DNA from: Mucilaginibacter myungsuensis
Lineage (GTDB): Bacteria > Bacteroidota > Bacteroidia > Sphingobacteriales > Sphingobacteriaceae
Direction of reading: 5' to 3'
NCBI RefSeq assembly: GCF_015222005.1
Contig: NZ_JADFFL010000005.1
Location: 62,001-126,000 of the forward strand
DNA: 64,000 nt
Both the position numbers and the translations under genes were made by a program. Positions 44,828 to 52,809 of the stretch are shown piece after piece. Position 1 is the first letter of the stretch, and each line of letters begins with the position of its first letter. Below the pieces are notes generated by a model. That model was not told where the DNA came from. It worked only from the letters and a program-made list of their open reading frames with translations, and made no database searches.

Positions 44828-45328
44828 CTAATTTGTAAACAGCGCAGCTATGGTCTGCATCGCCAGAAACATTTTCCCGGAGTCCAGTTTAACAAAGTCA
44901 TATTTTAAGTAAAAGGCTTCCGCATCGGCGTCAAGCGGATCAACGATCACAGCCATTGCCCCGACGTGAGTTAAAGAGACATTATAGCATTTCTTCAACG
45001 CATCAATTAAAAGGTATTCACCAAGGCGTTGTCCTTTATAGTTTAGATCCAATGCCAGCCTTCCTAATAATATCGCGGGGAGGTTATGGTAAGAAGGCGG
45101 CATTTTCTTTTGCACTTGTTCCGGCACCAGCTCGTGGGGTATGCTCGTACTTGATAGCGTATAGTAGCCGATGATGCGGTCACCATCCAGCATGACAGAC
45201 ACGGTACTCAATCGTCGTTTGATATCCTGGCTCGCCTGTTTGTGCAAGTAATTATCGAGCATTTCCTTGCCGCAGGTAAACTCTTTTTTGTTAAGTCCTG
45301 AATGCAGCGGTTCTATCGGATAACTCAT
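44828..45328 (-). CDS. GNAT acetyltransferase toxin (TacT-like)
   Basis: 166 residues, one GNAT domain. Visible are GYYTLSSTSIPHELVP (core strand), the acetyl-CoA loop LDLNYKGQRLGEYLLIDALK (Q/RxxGxG/A type) and DPLDADAEAFYLKYDFVKL. Toxins of this group acetylate the amino group of charged tRNAs. The gene start shares one base with the stop of the DUF1778 gene (TAATG), the standard antitoxin-toxin order. It probably stabilises the conjugative element. Confidence 0.9.
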   Translation of the reverse strand: MSYPIEPLHSGLNKKEFTCGKEMLDNYLHKQASQDIKRRLSTVSVMLDGDRIIGYYTLSSTSIPHELVPEQVQKKMPPSYHNLPAILLGRLALDLNYKGQRLGEYLLIDALKKCYNVSLTHVGAMAVIVDPLDADAEAFYLKYDFVKLDSGKMFLAMQTIAALFTN

Positions 45329-45627
45329 TAAACTTCCGTTGACTGATTATTGAATTCACGGTAGCGCTCAGCAGCCTGTTGTAAGCGTTTGCCAGGCTTC
45401 GGCGGATTCATGATCGCCTCGAAAAAAACATTCCTGTCCCTTTCTGTAGCCAGAACTGCTTCGTGCTGTTCCACAATGAATTTTGCCTTTTCCTGAACAG
45501 TAGATACCACAAAGTCGGTAAGCGTACGGTAACCGCCCAATTTAGCTGCCCGTTCAAATAATGTTTTCTGGTCTGTTGTCAGTTTGGTATCGAACCTTGT
45601 CTTTTCAGCTTTGATCACTCGTTCCAT
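45328..45627 (-). CDS. DUF1778 antitoxin (TacA-like)
   Basis: 99 residues from the ATG at 45627 (MERVIKAEKTRFDTKLTTDQ). A ribbon-helix-helix N-terminus (FDTKLTTDQKTLFERAAKLG) binds DNA, and the C-terminus (EAIMNPPKPGKRLQQAAERY) is the usual toxin-wrapping tail. An upstream in-frame extension exists but would run through the promoter and operator, so 45627 is preferred. Likely autorepressor with the GNAT toxin. Confidence 0.9.
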   Translation of the reverse strand: MERVIKAEKTRFDTKLTTDQKTLFERAAKLGGYRTLTDFVVSTVQEKAKFIVEQHEAVLATERDRNVFFEAIMNPPKPGKRLQQAAERYREFNNQSTEV

Positions 45628-45645
45628 AATTATTGCCTTTCCAAA

Positions 45646-45668
45646 CAAATATACGGAAAAATTCCGTA
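45646..45668 (-). promoter_or_regulatory. Promoter and operator of the toxin-antitoxin pair
   Basis: Read leftward, TATATTTG (45653 to 45646) matches the Bacteroidota -7 box TAnnTTTG. It overlaps a perfect palindrome, TACGGAA (45652-45658) and TTCCGTA (45662-45668). A ribbon-helix-helix antitoxin binding here would block its own promoter. Confidence 0.7.
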
Positions 45669-45744
45669 CGAAATAAAAACTTGCAACAATCAATCCAGTT
45701 TCATTGTAGCGATAAAGCTAATTAACATTCTACGATATCGGCTG

Positions 45745-45900
45745 TTAACGAGAAGGTGGCTGCTTCTTAATTTTAGCGGTATGGGTGCTTTCGAGTCGCA
45801 ACGCTTGTTTTCGCAAATCTTCGAGAGAAAGTTTAGGTTGACCGATTTTAATTTTCGTAGCTAGCCGGTTCATCTCTGCAAATGACACGTTGTAACTCAT
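45745..45900 (-). CDS. Small hypothetical protein (51 aa)
   Basis: ATG at 45900 (MSYNVSFAEMNRLATKIKIG ... AKIKKQPPSR). Basic, helical, no known domain. The frame is open further upstream, but MSYN begins the sensible protein. It could be a short partner of the HEPN-domain gene upstream or an unrelated antitoxin-like protein. Confidence 0.5.
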   Translation of the reverse strand: MSYNVSFAEMNRLATKIKIGQPKLSLEDLRKQALRLESTHTAKIKKQPPSR

Positions 45901-46074
45901 TGTTAAATGGATTAAATTAAACAAGATAATTAAGTAATACAATATTGCCTATCTGTTCATACTGTAGTGATGTAAATTGATCAAGCAGCGTCCTTGCCCT
46001 CTAAGCTCAGGAAACGTCATTGCATATCATAGCAGCAAGCAGGGCGGCTGAGAAACTCAAGCCGCCTGCCGCTA

Positions 46075-47550
46075 CTACTGGCCGGTACTTAGTGGAGCGG
46101 ATTTTTCTTTAACAAACTGCTGATAGATCTGCTCTATCTTAGCTATCAGCAGTTCAACTTTATCTTTTAACAGCTTTACAGATTCTTCATCGGGATTAAA
46201 CTGGCTTTTATATCGTGCTTCCGAATATCCTGATTGCAGCAAATTGAATAGCTGAATGCCTTCCGTCGTGTCTAACTGCAAAACCCGCTTAATTTCTTCG
46301 GTAAACAACAAAGTTATCCTAATCTTTCTCGACAAATTATGCACCGATAAGCGGTAACCTAATACCGCCCGAATAATAGCAATCAAACTGCTTTCAGCTG
46401 CCTGGTGAAGGGAAAAAAGAGCCAGTGAATAATTGTTATCTTCAATGTAGCGAAGAGCGCCTTTCATGAACGCTTTACCTTGAACACCCCATCTGTTCCA
46501 GTCGTGCCCGGCTCTTTCAAGCCACACACCATTATCAATGGAATGCGCACCTGTTAGCTCAACATCAGGAGTTTTATAAACATTAATACTTTTGAAAAGT
46601 GTGTTGTGCCAGAAGCGCTTATTGTTTGCTAATGCATCTTTGGCACTGGCCAGTTTATGCACAAAGGCAAAAACGGATGCGAGGTGACGACAGTTATCCT
46701 CAATTTTATTAGCAATTTCATGTTCAGGCGTTTTCTCCTTGTCGTCTATCAATATCAATAAGTAATACGTAAATGGATTGGGATGTGTACCCATCAGGTA
46801 GATCATGCGAACTGATGATATACGCTCAACAATCAGGTTCTTTACTTTCTCAACGCCTGACTTTTCAGCTTGATTTAATACCGGATGAAGGTCTTTTAAT
46901 GGTGCTAATTTATCATTAATGCTTTCTGTTTCCGACGCATTCCGGTTTCTGCCCCAACCTTTATGCGTGATCGTTTCTTCCGTCTCACGCTGGTGAATGA
47001 GCCATGCTGCGGAATAAAGTTTACGAATATTATCATATACATCAATGATCTCCCCAGCGATGAGTGTTTCGTCAGCAGCACTTTTATACAGCGCGCTATG
47101 CAGCCATTCGTGCAAGTAGTCGCGATAATCCTGCGGGCTGATCTTCTTGAAGCATTTCTTTACTGCCTTGTACGGGTTAGCCAGTTCCTTCGCTGAAAGA
47201 TTCTTCGGAAAATATACCCAGTCCTTTTTTTCCTTTTCGATCTGCTCTTCGGTCACGTCCTGTAAGCGTGGCCACCTGTCGTAATTTTTAAGCAGTAATA
47301 AATGCAGAGCTTCGATCAACTGTAGGGTTTGATCATAAATAAATAGTACGTGTCCTGGCCCGTGCCGGTCTTTATAAAACTTGTCATTTAATACGTAAAA
47401 ACGCCATTCTTTCAAATCCTCCCGGTGATCTTTCGGCCATCCCGTACTGAAAAAGTCGGTAATAACTTTTAAAGGGTTCATGACCTCGCTAAAACGCAAA
47501 TGTTTGGGGTACTGCTCCCACGGTGCTATGTTGCCTAAATACATCGTCAT
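46075..47550 (-). CDS. HEPN-domain protein with duplicated N-terminal module
   Basis: 491 residues, soluble. Residues about 20-90 and 120-190 are related repeats (MNPLKVITDFFSTGWPKDHR ... HREDLKEWRFYVLND; ANPYKAVKKCFKKISPQDYR ... YRDYLHEWLHSALYK). The middle (ISSVRMIYLMGTHPNPFTYY, then KIEDNCRHLASVFAFVH) resembles an inactive nucleotidyltransferase region. The C-terminus is HEPN-like (YSLALFSLHQAAESSLIAII; LGYRLSVHNLSRKI). HEPN proteins are often RNases or RNA binders in defence and toxin systems; the usual Rx4-6H spacing is not clean here. Divergent from an XRE regulator with a shared promoter region. Confidence 0.72.
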   Translation of the reverse strand: MTMYLGNIAPWEQYPKHLRFSEVMNPLKVITDFFSTGWPKDHREDLKEWRFYVLNDKFYKDRHGPGHVLFIYDQTLQLIEALHLLLLKNYDRWPRLQDVTEEQIEKEKKDWVYFPKNLSAKELANPYKAVKKCFKKISPQDYRDYLHEWLHSALYKSAADETLIAGEIIDVYDNIRKLYSAAWLIHQRETEETITHKGWGRNRNASETESINDKLAPLKDLHPVLNQAEKSGVEKVKNLIVERISSVRMIYLMGTHPNPFTYYLLILIDDKEKTPEHEIANKIEDNCRHLASVFAFVHKLASAKDALANNKRFWHNTLFKSINVYKTPDVELTGAHSIDNGVWLERAGHDWNRWGVQGKAFMKGALRYIEDNNYSLALFSLHQAAESSLIAIIRAVLGYRLSVHNLSRKIRITLLFTEEIKRVLQLDTTEGIQLFNLLQSGYSEARYKSQFNPDEESVKLLKDKVELLIAKIEQIYQQFVKEKSAPLSTGQ

Positions 47551-47683
47551 GGTCTTGATGCCGTCATTGTTGCCAGCAAGACAAATGACCGCAGGAACAG
47601 ATTTCTAACCTATTCTAAAGCTTTCTATCGAAGTAGCAAACCCGTATAAATTATGCTTGCTTTAGGCCGATAAAACTGGTAAC

Positions 47684-47710
47684 TTGAAACTTCAAATTTT
47701 CATACATTTG
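47684..47710 (+). promoter_or_regulatory. Promoter with overlapping operator-like repeat
   Basis: TACATTTG (47703-47710) matches the TAnnTTTG -7 box, with TTG (47684-47686) at a suitable -33 distance. The -33 element is inside a short palindrome TTGAA-AC-TTCAA (47684-47695), a plausible site for the XRE protein whose gene starts at 47731. Confidence 0.6.
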
Positions 47711-47730
47711 CTTAAACAACCATTTCCATC

Positions 47731-48153
47731 ATGAGCACAGCTACCGATTCGCCAAAAAATATTCATCAGGGACGCAATGTGAAGCGCTTTCGGGAGATGC
47801 TTGGGTTGAAGCAAGAAGCCTTGGCTTTAGCATTAGGAGATGATTGGAGCCAAAAAAGAGTATCGTTACTGGAGGGGAAAGAGCTTATTGAAGAAGATAT
47901 TCTTGCTCAGGTGGCTGCTATACTTAAAGTTCCCGTTGAAGCCATCAAAAACTTTGATGAGGAAAAGGCGATTTATAACATTCAGAACAATTACGAGGGA
48001 TCATCAAGTAATTACAGTGGACTATACCAATGTACTTTTAATCCTCTTGATAAACTTATAGAGCTTGTTGAAGAGAACAAAAAGCTTTATGAGCAACTTC
48101 TCGCAAGCGAACGGGAAAAAGTAGAAATTCTTAAAGGTAAATCCAATTCATAA
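47731..48153 (+). CDS. XRE-family HTH regulator
   Basis: 140 residues. An HTH_3 domain at about residues 14-70 (GRNVKRFREMLGLKQEALAL; WSQKRVSLLEGKELIEEDIL). The C-terminal half is a coiled-coil-like tail (NPLDKLIELVEENKKLYEQL) for multimerisation. Divergent from the HEPN gene and followed four bases later by an unknown gene. Probably represses this locus. Confidence 0.88.
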   Translation: MSTATDSPKNIHQGRNVKRFREMLGLKQEALALALGDDWSQKRVSLLEGKELIEEDILAQVAAILKVPVEAIKNFDEEKAIYNIQNNYEGSSSNYSGLYQCTFNPLDKLIELVEENKKLYEQLLASEREKVEILKGKSNS

Positions 48154-48157
48154 GATC

Positions 48158-48433
48158 ATGACAGTGGAGCAGCACGAAAAGCCATACAGAGAAAGGATGT
48201 TCAGTCTTGTTGCAGACCCCGAACTAAAAGCAATGGAAACCAGGTACGAGCCGTATCTTGACATTCATGCTATTGAGGACGTCTTAGAAGGATGCGACAT
48301 TATACAAGCCCGTCCGGGTGAGGTGCCTACAGGCAAGCTAATATGGAAAGAAGGTTATGATCTGCCGTTGGAACTCAAACGAGATATCATCAACTTATAC
48401 AACAAGCACTTCATTGATCAGGAAGCGGGTTAA
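48158..48433 (+). CDS. Hypothetical protein (91 aa)
   Basis: Acidic soluble protein (MTVEQHEKPYRERMFSLVAD; HAIEDVLEGCDIIQARPGEV; ELKRDIINLYNKHFIDQEAG). No family recognised. In operon with the XRE regulator. The 3' end overlaps the convergent gene at 48411 by 23 bases. Confidence 0.65.
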   Translation: MTVEQHEKPYRERMFSLVADPELKAMETRYEPYLDIHAIEDVLEGCDIIQARPGEVPTGKLIWKEGYDLPLELKRDIINLYNKHFIDQEAG

Positions 48434-48896
48434 GCTCAAACAACGTTCTCCAGGTATCTTCTACAGGTTTTTCAATTTCTTCAAAAGGCACATCATCCCA
48501 TAGATGCAGTTCCTCGTTGATGAACCGATATAGCTTCCTTATACCAACTTCGTTACTGGCAAACACATGGTTGATACCTTCTTTTTCCAGATAGTCTTCC
48601 CAATAGCCGTCTGAACTAAGGGGTTCAATATATACGTCATCATCAATATCCTGGTCAAAGGCAAACCGGAATCCGGATATTTGTGGTAAAGGGTTACCAT
48701 CAGTCGGATCATCTAAAATAGTCGTTAAACGAAAATGCATCGCCGGATAATGGCCGACGCTATACATGATCTCTACTTTTGCCAACGTGCGGGCATTCAG
48801 CTCTAACACGCCATAGGTAAGCATCTCGACGAGTTTGAGCCATTGCTCGTCTGATACGCTCAATAACACATTTTGTGCCTCATCTAATGTTCTCAT
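48411..48896 (-). CDS. Hypothetical protein (161 aa)
   Basis: ATG at 48896 (MRTLDEAQNVLLSVSDEQWL). Soluble, acidic, with many aromatic residues (GFRFAFDQDIDDDVYIEPLS; WEDYLEKEGINHVFASNEVG). No family recognised. Converges on the 91-residue gene. The upstream extension to 48923 is less likely to be translated. Confidence 0.65.
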   Translation of the reverse strand: MRTLDEAQNVLLSVSDEQWLKLVEMLTYGVLELNARTLAKVEIMYSVGHYPAMHFRLTTILDDPTDGNPLPQISGFRFAFDQDIDDDVYIEPLSSDGYWEDYLEKEGINHVFASNEVGIRKLYRFINEELHLWDDVPFEEIEKPVEDTWRTLFELNPLPDQ

Positions 48897-48953
48897 AGTA
48901 AAGTATTTTAAGATAAATAGCAACAGGTCAATGATGACCTGTTGCCTGAAATG

Positions 48954-49721
48954 TTAAACACTCATTTTGCTTTTACGAGACTGCTTTTTTTTTGGCAGCT
49001 CCTCCGAGGACTGCGCACGAGACTTCAAGTTTTTCGTTGCCTTGGCACTTGTACCTAACAATTCCTCCCGCTTGATCTTCTTCATCTGATGGTCGTAAAG
49101 ATCGACGGTCTTAAACTGCGGGTTAGCTGCAATGAAATACTTTTTTTCGCCTTCACCGGTTGCAACGGTGATCTGCTGCGCATTTCCCTTTTTCAAAGAA
49201 CGATATAAATCTTCTTTTGCTTTCGGGTCTTCCAGCTCTTTGATACCTTTTCCGGCAATGACCTTTTCAATATCATAGCCGTAATTCTCGTGGTAATGCT
49301 TGATCTTCTTATTGCCACTTTCGGTCAGGTTCTGGTCGTCCAGCGTTAGCCACGCCTGATATTTTTGATTTTCCAGGTTCGTTAGCTGTTTATGAACAGA
49401 ACGTCCCTCCATCAAATTGAAGGCTTCCTTAGCTGTAACGCCATTTCCTTTATTAATAAAAAAAGTTTGGCTTACCTCTTTTGCAGCGTCTTCATGCCGG
49501 ATATGCGCATCGTACTTATTGAAAAAGTACATGTCCTGGTTGTCGCCTGCTTTAAAATGAAGGGTGTAATCGACGGTCTTATGATTGAACTCGTGGCTTA
49601 AGCCTAACCTGAATTCCGGCGTTTTCGCTTCCATTTTCTTGTCAAGTTCCGCATTGACCTTTTCTCCAAAACCTAAATTCAAAAGGTTTTTTTTCAGGAA
49701 TTCTGAATTTTGTGTGTTCAT
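48954..49721 (-). CDS. Conserved ICE protein of unknown function
   Basis: 255 residues. The pattern (FLKKNLLNLGFGEKVNAELD; DNQDMYFFNKYDAHIRHEDA; FNLMEGRSVHKQLTNLENQK; HYHENYGYDIEKVIAGKGIK) recurs in proteins on Bacteroidota conjugative elements, related to DUF3945-type sequences as far as I can tell. It ends in a Lys/Arg tail (KKKQSRKSKMSV) suited to nucleic-acid contact. Located just after the tra operon end. Confidence 0.7.
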   Translation of the reverse strand: MNTQNSEFLKKNLLNLGFGEKVNAELDKKMEAKTPEFRLGLSHEFNHKTVDYTLHFKAGDNQDMYFFNKYDAHIRHEDAAKEVSQTFFINKGNGVTAKEAFNLMEGRSVHKQLTNLENQKYQAWLTLDDQNLTESGNKKIKHYHENYGYDIEKVIAGKGIKELEDPKAKEDLYRSLKKGNAQQITVATGEGEKKYFIAANPQFKTVDLYDHQMKKIKREELLGTSAKATKNLKSRAQSSEELPKKKQSRKSKMSV

Positions 49722-49754
49722 AACTGTATGAATTAAATGGTAATTAGATGATTG

Positions 49755-50573
49755 TTAATTAGCGGCCAGCGTCAGCGCAGCCCGTGATGGTACAGCAAGG
49801 ACTTTGATATCATCCAGATCATCCTGCCTGATCTGTAAATAAAGGTGCCGGTTACCCGAACGCTCGTAAACTTCGATGAATAGCGCCTCGTCGTCTGAGA
49901 GAGAAAACCGTTTAAAGGCAAACACTTTGGCAACTTCATGGTCTTTCGTCACGGCTGTGCGACTTCGTAAAGTGCTGTAAAGCGGCACGATCTCCTGTTC
50001 ATGAGTAGCCATCCGGTCTACGGTTTTGCGGTCACGAATATAGAAACGGACAAAATCAATCCCGTAAGGCAGGTTCGAACGATTACGCAGATCAAGCCGC
50101 AAATAGACCCGGTTACCCGCAAGTGAAACTTTATTGATCCAGGCCTTGATACCGCCCGATTTCTCATGGGTTGCGACGTCAGCACGTTTTCCCAACGCTA
50201 ATTGCTGCGCGATAGCCTCTTCGGTATTTTCCGGCCTGTTATTTACCAGGGTACGTACAAGCGTCGTACCATACCCGATCCGTCGTCCTGCTCGTCCATA
50301 AGAATACACCACCGGGATGCTGTAGACCTTTTTGGTGCTTTGGTCCTGAATACTGAGCGTAACAGTTTTAAAATTCGCCGCGACTGCTTTGATCGTCAGC
50401 ACCCCATTGCCTTTGTCCGTAATCACGTATTTGCTGCTTTGGCTGCCGAGCACTTTAACCAGCCCCGGAAAAAACAATGCTGTTGCCTTGTCCTGGCTTA
50501 TATAGGCTGTATCCTGTGCAAACGCTATTTTCCCTATTAACGCAAGGAAAAATATTACTGTTAGTCTTTTCAT
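49755..50573 (-). CDS. traN: Conjugative transposon protein TraN (VirB9-like)
   Basis: 272 residues with Sec signal (MKRLTVIFFLALIGKIAFAQ). The mature part is a DUF4138/TraN domain: ATALFFPGLVKVLGSQSSKY, VLTIKAVAANFKTVTLSIQD, and DLRNRSNLPYGIDFVRFYIR with RKTVDRMA. It is a periplasmic/outer-membrane part of the type IV transfer machine. Ten bases after TraM. Confidence 0.92.
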   Translation of the reverse strand: MKRLTVIFFLALIGKIAFAQDTAYISQDKATALFFPGLVKVLGSQSSKYVITDKGNGVLTIKAVAANFKTVTLSIQDQSTKKVYSIPVVYSYGRAGRRIGYGTTLVRTLVNNRPENTEEAIAQQLALGKRADVATHEKSGGIKAWINKVSLAGNRVYLRLDLRNRSNLPYGIDFVRFYIRDRKTVDRMATHEQEIVPLYSTLRSRTAVTKDHEVAKVFAFKRFSLSDDEALFIEVYERSGNRHLYLQIRQDDLDDIKVLAVPSRAALTLAAN

Positions 50574-50582
50574 ACCACCTCC

Positions 50583-51821
50583 TTAATTATCCCGGTCATT
50601 ACTGTCCTTAAGCAGAACTTCATACCCGGCTTTAACTTTGACCTTAATCTGTTTTACCTTTTTGCCGAACAGTCCTTTGGCCGCTTCAATACCGGCTCCG
50701 GCTGCTTGCGCGCCCAAGGACTGATCCATGGTCATCAGCTGCATGGAGCTAACGGCGTTGCCCATTCCGTTCTTAGCAGCGTCGCGGCTGATGGAACCTG
50801 GTACATACAAGCCTTCCAGACCATCCAAGTCATACACAGTCAAGGCAACTGGTAAGATGTTATTCAGGTAGCGTATACTGGCAATCTTAATGTCTAGGCG
50901 TTCGTTGTTCAGCGCACACGTGCCGTAAACGAAGCTGCCTTTAGGAATCATTTTGCCTTTAACATAAATCCCGTCCACCAGCCGCAGTTTAACCACCGCA
51001 CCGCTGACCAACGTTTGATCTTCATGAATCACGGCCTGAATGGTGTTCCCTTCCGCATTTTCACCCTGAGCAGTTTTGTTGCTCGCATACCTAACGTTGG
51101 GCCCTTCACCATATTCGTCGCTATCATCGCTTACGGCAGTTACCGCATAGACACGGTTGCGATTTTTCAGGGAGCGGGCGCGAAGGACGTTATCGGAGTT
51201 GCCGGGATTTTGAATATCATTGATTTGCTGAAGCATGCGGCTGAGCTGTTTCATTTCCGGGTCTTCACCACTGCCGCTGTTCATGGCAGCCATCATCATT
51301 TGCAGTCGCTTAACCTCTGTACCGGAATTTGGCTGCGGCTCATAACCGCCGGTTTGTACAGGTGACGAAGACTGATTGAGCTGCGTATTGATCTGCGCAA
51401 GTTTCGCCTGAATTTTGGCTTCATTAGGATCGTTCGCCGTTAGTTCGCCTGGTAACGAAGAGGTGTTTTGCAGTTCTCCTTGTGAAGCCTCCTGTTCAGC
51501 AAAGCCCATCGAACTAACGAAGTTTTGGCTTACGCTGACCGCAGTGGAACTGTCTGAGTTCTTCGCAGATGTTTGATAGACACCCATTTTATCCTGATCA
51601 CTACCATTTTTAAATTGAGCTTGAGGTAAAGTAGTATTCAGCCCTTTGACCGCCGTCTGTTCGCCGGTCATATGGCTACTGTTCCGTCCGCCACCCAACG
51701 CCCAAAAGGCCATCGTCAGGAAAGGAAAGATCAGTACAGGTATCATCATTAAGAATTTACGCTCTTTCAGAAATTCGGGAGCGTGTGCAGGCAGATTGCC
51801 TGGTTTGCGTGTTGCTTCCAT
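50583..51821 (-). CDS. traM: Conjugative transposon protein TraM (VirB10-like)
   Basis: 412 residues. A single membrane helix near residues 25-45 (LMMIPVLIFPFLTMAFWALG), a long Gln/Ser/Asn-rich linker, and a C-terminal domain (VIHEDQTLVSGAVVKLRLVD; YVKGKMIPKGSFVYGTCALN; RLDIKIASIRYLNNILPVAL). This is the bridge between inner membrane and outer core complex. In order with TraN and TraL. Confidence 0.92.
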   Translation of the reverse strand: MEATRKPGNLPAHAPEFLKERKFLMMIPVLIFPFLTMAFWALGGGRNSSHMTGEQTAVKGLNTTLPQAQFKNGSDQDKMGVYQTSAKNSDSSTAVSVSQNFVSSMGFAEQEASQGELQNTSSLPGELTANDPNEAKIQAKLAQINTQLNQSSSPVQTGGYEPQPNSGTEVKRLQMMMAAMNSGSGEDPEMKQLSRMLQQINDIQNPGNSDNVLRARSLKNRNRVYAVTAVSDDSDEYGEGPNVRYASNKTAQGENAEGNTIQAVIHEDQTLVSGAVVKLRLVDGIYVKGKMIPKGSFVYGTCALNNERLDIKIASIRYLNNILPVALTVYDLDGLEGLYVPGSISRDAAKNGMGNAVSSMQLMTMDQSLGAQAAGAGIEAAKGLFGKKVKQIKVKVKAGYEVLLKDSNDRDN

Positions 51822-51828
51822 GATCTAA

Positions 51829-52164
51829 TCATTTTTTAGTTAATGAATCTGTTAATTGTGCATCCTTTCTCACAAAGAGATTGACGTCGGATGCCATGCC
51901 GATATGTGTTGCGGGTCTATAGGATTGATGAAGTGCAGGTATCGTATAAGAGTTGGTAAACAGCCCGGTTAAAAGGATGGCGATTGTGATGGCTACAATA
52001 CTCACCAGCACGAGCTTTTGCTTACCGGCGCTATAAGCATTGAACCGTTGGCCGATTGACGCTGCTAACTTAGCCTGAACGCTTACAATAAATACCGAGA
52101 CCACTTTTGCTATTTGGTCGTTCATCGGAGTGGATGAGCTGTTATCATTACGATGTGTTTTCAT
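51829..52164 (-). CDS. TraL-position small membrane protein
   Basis: 111 residues from ATG 52164 (MKTHRNDNSSSTPMNDQIAK). One transmembrane helix (LVLVSIVAITIAILLTGLFT). Size, topology and place between TraK and TraM fit TraL of CTnDOT-type elements, but the sequence itself is little conserved. Starts three bases after the TraK stop region. Confidence 0.75.
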   Translation of the reverse strand: MKTHRNDNSSSTPMNDQIAKVVSVFIVSVQAKLAASIGQRFNAYSAGKQKLVLVSIVAITIAILLTGLFTNSYTIPALHQSYRPATHIGMASDVNLFVRKDAQLTDSLTKK

Positions 52165-52166
52165 GG

Positions 52167-52784
52167 CTATTGATGTTGAAGGGTAGTATCCCTGTTGGCT
52201 AATGTTTCCCAATGCTGTATCAGGAATCCGTGCGGGTTGTTATCTGAACGCGCCACGTTTCGTAGATAACCCTGGGTAACCAGACTGCGGTTAATGGTTG
52301 ATGTTGCCCGGATCAGCTTTTGCGTAGCAAAGCATTTAAAGTAATAAGGGTACTGATCAATGTCGAGTTGAATGCTGTCCACCACAACCTGCTGGCTGAT
52401 GTTGCCCGAAATCAGGTTGTTGTAATAGCTTTTTTCCTTAAGGTCGTTGTATTGATTTCTGGCGCTTTCATCGGCCAGGTACAATGCCTTTCCGATGTTG
52501 GCGTTGATCACTTTCTCATCAGGGTCAAGCGTGAAAAAGTAGTGATGAAACATTTTGATGTGATCCCGTGCTTCTACGGGGATATTATCTTTGCGGTCTG
52601 CCGCAAAGGCCTCTAAAGCTTTACCATTCGCTAATATGTAGATGTGCCTGCTGGCGAGGTCTGCTGCCTGGTAACTTTTATAAAGGGCAAAGCAGGATAT
52701 GATCGTGCAGGCGGCTATCAGGAGATAACTGAACAGCTTCACATGCCTGAAGGCCGTTTCAATATTTTTGAGGTGTGTAAACAT
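52167..52784 (-). CDS. traK: Conjugative transposon protein TraK (VirB8-like)
   Basis: 205 residues. One N-terminal transmembrane helix (LFSYLLIAACTIISCFALYK), then a periplasmic domain with DHIKMFHHYFFTLDPDEKVI, ALYLADESARNQYNDLKEKS and GYLRNVARSDNNPHGFLIQH, the TraK pattern. It should nucleate the inner-membrane complex. Confidence 0.93.
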   Translation of the reverse strand: MFTHLKNIETAFRHVKLFSYLLIAACTIISCFALYKSYQAADLASRHIYILANGKALEAFAADRKDNIPVEARDHIKMFHHYFFTLDPDEKVINANIGKALYLADESARNQYNDLKEKSYYNNLISGNISQQVVVDSIQLDIDQYPYYFKCFATQKLIRATSTINRSLVTQGYLRNVARSDNNPHGFLIQHWETLANRDTTLQHQ

Positions 52785-52809
52785 GGCTACGAATTTTATG
52801 GTGAACTAC

